DNA of 64,000 nt from CAWUEZ02 sp963921355. GTDB taxonomy: Bacteria > Pseudomonadota > Alphaproteobacteria > Thalassobaculales > Thalassobaculaceae. The stretch spans positions 2,790,001-2,854,000 of the forward strand of contig OZ001190.1 of NCBI GenBank assembly GCA_963921355.3, written 5' to 3'. How positions within the stretch are numbered: position 1 is the first letter of the stretch; each line of letters opens with the position of its first letter. Of this stretch, positions 1 to 7,442 are shown in pieces. A program made the position numbers and the translations under genes. The notes under the pieces were generated by a model, which saw only the letters and a program-made list of their open reading frames with translations, made no database searches and was not told where the DNA came from.

Positions 1-1
1 C

Positions 2-658
2 TGCGAGCATGGGGGCCGGCGGGTTGTCCGGACGGAGTATGACGGGTCGATCACGGTGCTGATCGACAGTTTCGAGGGCAAACGGCTGTCGTCGCCGAAC
101 GACGTGGTCGTGAAGTCCGACGGCTCGATCTGGTTCACCGACCCGCCGTTCGGGATTCTCGGCAACTACGAAGGCCACAAGGCCGAGCCGGAGCTCGGCC
201 AGAACGTCTACCGCCTGGACCCGGAGACGGGTGCTGCGACCATCGTCGCCGACGATGTTCTCGGGCCGAACGGGCTCGCGTTCTCGCCGGACGAGCGGGT
301 GCTCTACATCGTCGAGTCCCGTGGCGTGCCGACCCGCAAGATCCTCGCCTACGACGTCGCGGATGACGGCGTGACCCTGCTCAACAAGCGGGTTCTGATC
401 GATGCCGGCCGGGGGACGCCGGACGGGTTCCGCGTCGACATCGACGGCAATCTCTGGTGCGGCTGGGGCATGGGCGATGCGGAGTTGGACGGCGTGATGA
501 TCTTCACCTCCGAGGGTGAGCCGATCGGCCGGATCGTCCTGCCGGAACGCTGCGCCAATGTCTGTTTTGGCGGCCGCGCCAACAGCCGCCTGTTCATGGC
601 GGCCAGCCATTCGCTCTATGCGCTCTACGTCAACGTGCCGGGTATGAAGGGCGGCTGA
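2..658 (+). CDS. SMP-30/gluconolactonase family hydrolase, 3' part
   Basis: This is the C-terminal part of a six-bladed beta-propeller lactonase of the SMP-30/gluconolaconase/LRE family, which opens sugar lactones using a bound divalent metal. The frame is already open at the window edge, reading CEHGGRRVVR, so the true start lies outside. Family motifs are visible: LSSPNDVVVKSDGSIWFTD (the SPND metal/substrate loop), GPNGLAFSPDE, and TPDGFRVDIDGNLW with the DG-x-R and D-x-x-GN signature near the end. It stops 87 bases before the choline transporter genes on the same strand; whether it is co-transcribed with them cannot be told. The substrate cannot be inferred. Confidence 0.85.
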   Translation, partial: CEHGGRRVVRTEYDGSITVLIDSFEGKRLSSPNDVVVKSDGSIWFTDPPFGILGNYEGHKAEPELGQNVYRLDPETGAATIVADDVLGPNGLAFSPDERVLYIVESRGVPTRKILAYDVADDGVTLLNKRVLIDAGRGTPDGFRVDIDGNLWCGWGMGDAELDGVMIFTSEGEPIGRIVLPERCANVCFGGRANSRLFMAASHSLYALYVNVPGMKGG

Positions 659-745
659 CGGGGAACTCTGGGCAAGTCGTTGACCGGACGGATGACTGTG
701 CTCTGATAGCCGCAACAACCAATCAACAAGCAGGGAGGCTCATCC

Positions 746-1675
746 ATGAAAACCAAGATCGGTGCGCTGGCGGTTGCGCTGGCGCTGACCGCCGGTACGG
801 CTGCCGCCAACGAATGCGGGACCGTCACCTTCTCCGATGTCGGCTGGACCGACATCACCGCCACCACCGCGGCCACCACCGAGGTGCTGAAGGCACTCGG
901 CTACGAGACCGAGATCAAGGTCCTCTCCGTGCCGGTGACCTACACCTCCATGGCCAAGGGCGATGTCGACGTGTTCCTCGGCAACTGGATGCCGACCATG
1001 GAAGGGGACATCGCGCCGTACCGCGACGCCAAGACCGTCGACACCGTGCGCGAGAACCTGGAAGGCGCGAAGTACACCCTGGCGACCAACGCCGCCGGCG
1101 CCGCCCTCGGCATCAAGGACTTCGCCGACATCGCCAAGCACAGCGATGCCCTGGACGAGACGATCTACGGCATCGAGCCGGGCAATGACGGCAATCGCCT
1201 GATCATGGACATGATCGACAAGGACGCCTTCGGCCTGAAGGGCTTCGAGGTCAAGGAGAGCTCCGAGCAGGGCATGCTGGCCCAGGTGGCCCGGGCCTCC
1301 AAGCGGGACAAGCCGATCGTCTTTCTCGGCTGGGAGCCGCATCCGATGAACGCCAATTTCAAGCTGACCTACCTGACCGGCGGCGACGACTATTTCGGCC
1401 CGGATCTCGGCGGGGCGACGGTCTACACCAACACCCGCGCCGGCTATGTCGCCGCGTGCCCGAATGTCGGCAAGTTGCTGGGCAATCTGAAGTTCTCGCT
1501 CGCCATGGAGAACGAGATCATGGGCGCGATCCTCAATGACGGCACCGACCCGGACGAGGCGGCCAATGCGTGGATGAAGGCCAATTCTTCCATGGTCCTG
1601 AGCTGGCTCGACGGCGTGAAGACCAAGGATGGCGGTGACGCGACCGCCGCCGTGAAGGCCGCACTCGGGCTGTGA
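746..1675 (+). CDS. choX: choline/betaine ABC transporter substrate-binding protein
   Basis: Periplasmic binding protein of a quaternary-amine importer, OpuAC fold, 309 residues with a Sec signal peptide (MKTKIGALAV, cleavage near AAA-NE at about residue 21). Quaternary ammonium groups are held in an aromatic box in this family; candidate box residues are Trp34 (DVGWTD), Trp81 (FLGNWMP) and Trp196 (FLGWEPHPMN), matching the spacing known for ChoX. The start is preceded by a good ribosome site (GGGAGG). The permease and ATPase follow directly, so this is the first gene of a choXWV operon. Choline is the best substrate guess from the ChoX-like spacing; glycine betaine remains possible. Confidence 0.9.
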   Translation: MKTKIGALAVALALTAGTAAANECGTVTFSDVGWTDITATTAATTEVLKALGYETEIKVLSVPVTYTSMAKGDVDVFLGNWMPTMEGDIAPYRDAKTVDTVRENLEGAKYTLATNAAGAALGIKDFADIAKHSDALDETIYGIEPGNDGNRLIMDMIDKDAFGLKGFEVKESSEQGMLAQVARASKRDKPIVFLGWEPHPMNANFKLTYLTGGDDYFGPDLGGATVYTNTRAGYVAACPNVGKLLGNLKFSLAMENEIMGAILNDGTDPDEAANAWMKANSSMVLSWLDGVKTKDGGDATAAVKAALGL

Positions 1676-1730
1676 CAATCTGAGCGGCGGGGAGGGCTTT
1701 CCCCGCCGCCCTTTCTGAAGGGGGCAGGCC

Positions 1731-2564
1731 ATGGAGTGGCTCACCGACAACAAGATCCCTGTCGGCGACGCCGCCGGCACCCTGTTCGACTGGTTGCAGG
1801 ACAATGGCGGCTGGTTCTTCGACGGCCTGGCGGAAGCCATGGAGTGGCTGATCGACGCGATCCTGCTGATCCTGCAATGGCCGCACCCGCTGATCGTCGT
1901 CGCCGCCTTTGCCGGGCTGACCTATGCCCTGCAACGCAGCTGGAAGACCACGGCGCTGATCGTCGTCGGCTTCCTCTTCATCCTGAACCAGGACTACTGG
2001 GAGGAGACGACGGAGTCGCTCACCCTGGTGCTGTCCGCCTGTGTGGTCTGCATGGCGGTCGGCGTGCCGATCGGCATCGCGGCGGCGCACCGGCCGAAGC
2101 TCTACCGGTTCCTGCGCCCGATCCTGGACCTGATGCAGACCCTGCCGACCTTCGTCTATCTGATCCCGGCGATCGTGTTCTTCGGCATCGGCATGGTGCC
2201 GGGGCTGATCGCCACGGTGATCTTCGTCGTACCGGCACCCATTCGCCTGACCCATCTCGGCGTGTCCTCCACGCCGACCCATCTGCTGGAGGCGGCGGAG
2301 GCGTTCGGCGCCACACCGACACAGAAGCTCCTCAAGGTCGAGCTGCCCTACGCCTTTCCGCAGATCATGGCCGGGCTGAACCAGACCATCATGCTGTCGC
2401 TGTCGATGGTGGTGATCGCCGCCCTGGTCGGTGCCGACGGGCTCGGCGTGCCGGTGGTGCGGGCGCTGAACCAGGTCAACACCTCGCTCGGGTTCGAGAG
2501 CGGCTTCATCATCGTCGTCGCGGCGATCATGCTCGACCGCATGCTGCGGGTCGGCAAGCAATGA
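1731..2564 (+). CDS. choW: choline ABC transporter permease
   Basis: Inner-membrane permease of the quaternary-amine importer, 277 residues. After an amphipathic N-terminal stretch there are about six hydrophobic segments, from ILLILQWPHPLIVVAAFAGL onward. The EAA loop that docks with the ATPase is visible as EAAEAFGATPTQKLLKVELP. The ChoW/ProW hallmark LMQTLPTFVYLIP lies mid-protein. The stop overlaps the next start as ATGA, which implies translational coupling to choV. Length and topology fit ChoW/OpuAB proteins. Confidence 0.92.
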   Translation: MEWLTDNKIPVGDAAGTLFDWLQDNGGWFFDGLAEAMEWLIDAILLILQWPHPLIVVAAFAGLTYALQRSWKTTALIVVGFLFILNQDYWEETTESLTLVLSACVVCMAVGVPIGIAAAHRPKLYRFLRPILDLMQTLPTFVYLIPAIVFFGIGMVPGLIATVIFVVPAPIRLTHLGVSSTPTHLLEAAEAFGATPTQKLLKVELPYAFPQIMAGLNQTIMLSLSMVVIAALVGADGLGVPVVRALNQVNTSLGFESGFIIVVAAIMLDRMLRVGKQ

Positions 2565-3589
2565 GCGTCGCGGTCGATTTCCAGGCGGTCTCCATCGTCT
2601 TCGGCGACAAGCCCGAGGCCGCGCTGCCGTTGATGGACGCCGGGCAGAGCCGGGCCGAGATCCAGGAGGCGACCGGCCAGATCCTCGGCGTGCATGACTG
2701 CTCGATCACCGTCGGCGCCGGCGAGATCCTGGTCCTGATGGGCCTGTCCGGGTCCGGCAAGTCGACCCTGTTGCGCGCGGTCAACGCCCTGAACCCGGTG
2801 GTGCGTGGCCGGGTGATGGTCAACGATGGCAGCGGCATGGCCGACATCACCTCCGCCGCACCGGCCGATCTGCGGACGCTGCGCCAGAACCGGGTCGCCA
2901 TGGTGTTCCAGCAGTTCGGCCTGCTGCCCTGGTGCACGGTGGCGGAGAATGTCGGCCTCGGCCTCGAACTGGCCGGGATGGCGAAGGCGCAGCGGGCGGA
3001 GAAGGTGGCGGCCCAGCTGGCCCTGGTGGGCCTCACCGACTGGGGCGACCGAAAGGTGAACGAACTCTCCGGCGGGATGCAGCAGCGGGTCGGCCTGGCC
3101 CGCGCCTTTGCGACCGAGGCGCCGATCCTGCTGATGGACGAGCCGTTCTCCGCCCTGGATCCGCTGATCCGCACCCGCCTGCAGGATGAGCTGCTAGAAC
3201 TGCAGACCAACCTGAAGCGCACGATCATCTTCGTCAGCCACGACCTGGACGAGGCGTTCAAGCTCGGCGACCGGATCGCCATCATGGAGGGCGGGCGGAT
3301 CGTCCAGTGCGGCTCGCCGCAGGAGATCTTCACCAATCCCGCCAACGACTACGTGGCGGACTTCGTCCTGCACATGAACCCGCTCGGCGTCCTGACCGCA
3401 TCCGATGTCATGGTGCCGGCGGCGGGGGACCTGGCGGACGGGACGATCGCGCCGGGCGACTCCATCCAGGCCGTGATGCAGCACATCGTCGGCGACCCCC
3501 GACCGATCGGCGTGGTCGAGGACGGATCCCTGGTCGGCATGGTGACCAAGGACGCAATCCTGGCGCGGCTCGCCGGGTCCAGCGGATGA
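2561..3589 (+). CDS. choV: choline ABC transporter ATP-binding protein
   Basis: ATPase of the choline/betaine importer, 342 residues. Walker A is GLSGSGKST (about residues 60-68), the Q-loop is FQQFGLLPW, the signature is LSGGMQQR and Walker B is ILLMDEPFSALD, followed by the switch His in FVSHDLDEA. The roughly 80-residue C-terminal tail (PIGVVEDGSLVGMVTKD) looks like a single CBS repeat, as in osmoregulated ProV/OpuAA and ChoV. The ATG overlaps the choW stop by four bases. It ends one base before the convergent methyltransferase pseudogene, leaving no room for a separate terminator. Confidence 0.93.
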   Translation: MSVAVDFQAVSIVFGDKPEAALPLMDAGQSRAEIQEATGQILGVHDCSITVGAGEILVLMGLSGSGKSTLLRAVNALNPVVRGRVMVNDGSGMADITSAAPADLRTLRQNRVAMVFQQFGLLPWCTVAENVGLGLELAGMAKAQRAEKVAAQLALVGLTDWGDRKVNELSGGMQQRVGLARAFATEAPILLMDEPFSALDPLIRTRLQDELLELQTNLKRTIIFVSHDLDEAFKLGDRIAIMEGGRIVQCGSPQEIFTNPANDYVADFVLHMNPLGVLTASDVMVPAAGDLADGTIAPGDSIQAVMQHIVGDPRPIGVVEDGSLVGMVTKDAILARLAGSSG

Positions 3590-3590
3590 T

Positions 3591-4958
3591 TTAGCTCGGC
3601 TTCATCTCCGCGCGGGGCAGTACGATGTTGAACCGCTCCCGGATCGCCGCGTCGACCGCGTCCGGCACATGGGTCGGGAAGCGGGTGGCCAGGATCTCCT
3701 TCTTCGCCGCGATCGCGCTCTCGACGAGATCCGGGCGGCCCTTCTCGACCCATTCCTTGGGGCTCGATCGGTCGCCGAGCCGCGGGTAGATGTACTCGGT
3801 CTCCATCATGCTGAGGGTCTGGCCGTGGCCGAGATAGTGGCCCGGGCCTCCCATGCAGACGTCCTTCACGGTCTCGAAGGCGAGGGTCTCGTCGCTGACC
3901 TCGATCCCACGCACGCAGCGCAGGCACGCCCCGATCATATCGTCGTCGATGATCAGGCTTTCGGGGCAGAAGCTCAGCAGCGAGGCGTGCATGCCAACGC
4001 TCTCTTAGATCAGGTTGAGGCCCGACAGCCCGGCCATCACATTGGAGATGCCGCGCTCATAGCCGGCCTGCATGTCCGGCGCCTTCGAATCCGACATGCC
4101 GCAAGCGGAGCCGCCGGGCAGGTCGTAGAACCGCGCCATCTGGCCGCAGGCGGCGGTCAGCAGGCCCTGCTCGGCCGATCCGCCCGACATGGCGCCGGTG
4201 CGCAGGTCCGAGACGAACGGCCAGGTGCCGAAGATCGCCGGATGGCCGGGCTTGATCGCGTTGACGTAGACGACCCCGGCCAGGCACTCCGCCACGGCCT
4301 GGGTCACCGCCCCCGCCAGCGGCGTCGGCGCGGTCGCGCCGGCCTGGCCCGCCGACAGCAGCAGGATCGGCATCCCACCCCGGATCAGGGTTTCCATCAC
4401 CAGGCAGGACTCGGTCGCGAACTTCATCGGCGGCACGACGAAGCAGTTGGAGTTGGAGACGAAGGGGCGGGCGCGCCAGGCCTCCTCCGATCCCGCCACC
4501 ATGTGCAGCATCTCCAGCCCCATCTCCGCCCGCTTGTAGTGGGTGAAGGAACTGCCGCCATGCTTCGAGGTTCCGGAGATCACCGCGTAGAGTGTGTTCA
4601 GGTCGAGATCGGTCGGGTCGGGGGTGTCCCGGCCGGCCAGGGCCAGCATGTCCTCGACCAGCGCGGGCGGAAACCGCAGCCTGCCGTCGTCGCCGAGGAT
4701 CGCGCCGGCGGCCGTCATCGCCTCGATCCCGCTTTCCGGCGCGTCGGCGAGGCCGATCTCCTCGAGCATCCGCAGCGCGGTCTGATGGACCTTCTGGACC
4801 GCGGCGTCGGAGAGGGGGCGATAGTGTCCCCCTTCGAGCCCGGCCCGCACCGGGCGGATCGCCTCGGCAAGCGGGGCCGTCCTAAGGGCGCGCCTTGCCT
4901 CGCGGCCTCCGGGCCTGCGGCGGTCACCGGCGGGCTTCGACATCATCGGCTCGGCCAT
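3591..4958 (-). pseudogene. trimethylamine methyltransferase (MttB) family, interrupted
   Basis: Non-pyrrolysine member of the MttB corrinoid methyltransferase family (trimethylamine or glycine betaine demethylation). The N-terminal 317 codons end in LSGLNLI, then TAA at 4005-4007, then the same frame continues ESVGMHASLLSFCPESL to the normal C-terminus. Homologues usually have Tyr at the stop position (IYESAGM), so one base change explains it. A second lesion is likely near 4621-4640: the text jumps from MLALAGR to DTPDPTDLDLN and lacks roughly 60 residues expected in this family; with them the length would be about 520. It lies 22 bases downstream of the dehydrogenase at 4981 with a good ribosome site, so it is the operon's last gene. 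Family assignment is firm; loss of function is inferred. Confidence 0.85.
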
Positions 4959-4980
4959 GGAGCGTTCTCCCTTGCTTCTT

Positions 4981-7437
4981 CTAGGCCCGGACTCGTTCGC
5001 CGGTTGGGTCGTAGAGGGGCTTCAGCGAGACGTCGGCGGCGACACGCGCACCTGCCACATCGATTTCGTATCGCGAGCGGAGCTGATCGGCCGGGCTCTC
5101 GCCATCCAGGCAGGGCACGTAGCCGAGACCGACGGCGCCGCCGAGATGGTGGCCGTAATTGCCCGAGGTGAGGTAGCCGACGATCTCGCCGTCGCGCACG
5201 ATCGGCTCGTTTTGGAACAGCAGCGGCTCGGGATCGGTCAGCCTGAACTGCAGCAGGCGGCGCGACAGGCCCGCCTCGCGTTTGCGCATCACCGCGTCGC
5301 GGCCGATGAAGTCGGGCTTCTGCAGCGCGACCGCGAAACCGAGGCCGGCCTCCAGGACATGGTCCTCGTCGGTGATGTCATGGCCGAAGTGGCGAAAGGC
5401 CTTCTCGATCCGGCAACTGTCCAGCGTATGCAGCCCGCACAGCTTCAGCCCGTGGGCCGCGCCCGCGGCCTCCAGGGTCTCGAAGATGTGCGCCGCCTGG
5501 TCGCTGGAGACGTAGAGTTCCCAGCCCAGCTCGCCGACATAGGAGATGCGGTGTGCCCGGGCGAGGCCCATGCCGATCTCGACCTCGCGCGCGGTTCCGA
5601 AGGGATGGACGGCGTTGGAGAAGTCGCCGGGCGAGCAGGCGGCCAGCACGTCGCGCGACTTCGGCCCCATGAGGCACAGCACCGCCTCCGACGCGGTGAC
5701 GTCGGTCACGACGACGAAGGCGTCCGGGTCGATGTTCCGGCGCATCCAGGCGAGATCGCGCTGCAGCGTGGCGCCGGGTGTGACCACCAGGAAGACGGTC
5801 TCGCTCAGCCGGGTCACGGTGACATCGGCCTCGATCCCGCCTTTGCGGTTGAGGAACTGGGTGTAGATGCAGCGCCCGACCGCGACCTCGATGTCGTTGC
5901 CGCAGATCCGGTTCAGCTGGAAGGCCGCGTCCCGGCCCTCGACCCGGATCTTGCCGAACGAGGTCATGTCGAACAGCCCGACCCCGCTGCGCACCGCCTG
6001 GTGCTCGGCGCGGCCATGCTCGAACCAGTTCTGGCGCTTCCAGCTGTAGCGGTAGACCGGCTCCTCGCCCGGAGGCGCGAACCAGTTCGCCCGCTCCCAC
6101 CCGGCGGCCTCGCCGAAACAGGCGCCCCGGGCCCTGAGGTGCTCATGCAGCGGCGAGCGGCGGATGCCGCGCGCCGTCTCCGGCTGGCGGTAGGGAAAGT
6201 GGTCGGCGTAGAGCAGGCCGAGGGTCTCGCTGACCCGGGCGCGCAGGTAGGTGCGGTTGGCCTGGAAGGGCTGGGTGCGGCGGATGTCCACTTCCCAGAG
6301 ATCGAAGGGTGGCTCGCCGTCGTTGAGCCATTGGGCGAGCGCCATCCCCGCACCCCCGGAGGAGACGATGCCGATGGAATTGTAGCCGCAGGCGACGTAG
6401 TAGCCCTTCAGCTCCGGCGCCTCGCCCAGGTAGTAGCGATCGTCGGGCGTGAAGCTCTCCGGTCCGTTGAAGAGGGTTCGGATGCCGGCCGTCGCCAGCA
6501 ACGGCATCCGCTCGACCCCCATTTCCAGGATCGGCGCGAAGTGGTCGAGGTCCTCGGGCAGTTCGTCGAAGCAGAAGTCTTCCGGGATGCCGTTCATGCC
6601 CCAGGGCTTGGCCTTGGGCTCGAAGGCGCCGAGCATCATCTTGCCGGCGTCCTCCTTGTAGTAGGCGCATTCATCCGGCACCCGCAGGACCGGCACCCGA
6701 CCCAGCCCCTCGACCGGCTCGGTGACGATGTAGAAGTGTTCGCAGGCGTGCAGCGGGATCTTCACCCCCGACATCGCCCCCAGCTCGCGGGCCCACATCC
6801 CGGCACAGTTGACCACGATGTCGCTGTCGATGCGGCCGGTCTCGCCGGTCTCGTCGTCGGCCCAGTCGACGCCGGTGACCCGGTCCCCGTCGCTATGGAC
6901 GGCGGTGACCTTGACGCCTTCGCGGATTGTCACTCCCCCCTGGCGCGCCCCTTTGGCCAGCGCCAGGGCGATGTTGGCCGGATCGCACTGGCCGTCATGG
7001 GGCAGGTGGACCGCCGCGGTGACGTCGTCGACGGTGACGTGCGGGTACATGGCCTTGACCTCGGCCGCACTGACCTCGTTGACCTCGACGTCGAAGGCCC
7101 GGGCGAGGGCGGCCTGGCGCAGGACCTCTTCCTTGCGCTCCTCGGTCAGCGCCAGGGTCAGGGATCCGTTCTGGCGCATGCCGGTGGCGATGCCGGTCTC
7201 GGCCTCGAGCCGGACGTAGAGGTCGGCCGAATACTTAGCAAGCCGGGTCATGTTCTGGCTGCCGCGCAACTGGCCGACCAGCCCGGCGGCATGCCAGGTG
7301 GTGCCGCAGGTCAGCTGCTTGCGCTCCAGCAGGACGACATCGGTCCAGCCGAGCCTGGCCAGGTGGAAGGCGAGCGAGCAGCCGGACACGCCGCCGCCGA
7401 TGATCACGGCGCGGGCCTTCGAGGGAAGGGTGGGCAT
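4981..7437 (-). CDS. FAD-dependent dimethylglycine/sarcosine dehydrogenase-type demethylase, GcvT fusion
   Basis: Two-domain oxidative N-demethylase of 818 residues. The N-terminal DAO domain starts AVIIGGGVSGCSLAFHL and carries GTTWHAAG near residue 50, where the His bonds covalently to FAD in dimethylglycine dehydrogenases. The C-terminal half is a GcvT/aminomethyltransferase fold with GGIEADVTV, whose Asp binds tetrahydrofolate and accepts the one-carbon unit. The reaction would be dimethylglycine or sarcosine to the next lower amine plus methylene-tetrahydrofolate. The ATG at 7437 was chosen because it lies five bases after the upstream gene's stop and directly before the Rossmann strand; the frame stays open further upstream but only as antisense-like sequence. 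Exact substrate is uncertain. Confidence 0.88.
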   Translation of the reverse strand: MPTLPSKARAVIIGGGVSGCSLAFHLARLGWTDVVLLERKQLTCGTTWHAAGLVGQLRGSQNMTRLAKYSADLYVRLEAETGIATGMRQNGSLTLALTEERKEEVLRQAALARAFDVEVNEVSAAEVKAMYPHVTVDDVTAAVHLPHDGQCDPANIALALAKGARQGGVTIREGVKVTAVHSDGDRVTGVDWADDETGETGRIDSDIVVNCAGMWARELGAMSGVKIPLHACEHFYIVTEPVEGLGRVPVLRVPDECAYYKEDAGKMMLGAFEPKAKPWGMNGIPEDFCFDELPEDLDHFAPILEMGVERMPLLATAGIRTLFNGPESFTPDDRYYLGEAPELKGYYVACGYNSIGIVSSGGAGMALAQWLNDGEPPFDLWEVDIRRTQPFQANRTYLRARVSETLGLLYADHFPYRQPETARGIRRSPLHEHLRARGACFGEAAGWERANWFAPPGEEPVYRYSWKRQNWFEHGRAEHQAVRSGVGLFDMTSFGKIRVEGRDAAFQLNRICGNDIEVAVGRCIYTQFLNRKGGIEADVTVTRLSETVFLVVTPGATLQRDLAWMRRNIDPDAFVVVTDVTASEAVLCLMGPKSRDVLAACSPGDFSNAVHPFGTAREVEIGMGLARAHRISYVGELGWELYVSSDQAAHIFETLEAAGAAHGLKLCGLHTLDSCRIEKAFRHFGHDITDEDHVLEAGLGFAVALQKPDFIGRDAVMRKREAGLSRRLLQFRLTDPEPLLFQNEPIVRDGEIVGYLTSGNYGHHLGGAVGLGYVPCLDGESPADQLRSRYEIDVAGARVAADVSLKPLYDPTGERVRA

Positions 7438-7442
7438 GCCGG

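Noticed and set aside
4005..4007. Stop codon in an MttB-family gene read as pyrrolysine
   Set aside because: Pyrrolysine uses TAG, here it is TAA. Homologues of this branch have Tyr at the place, and no pyl genes are seen.
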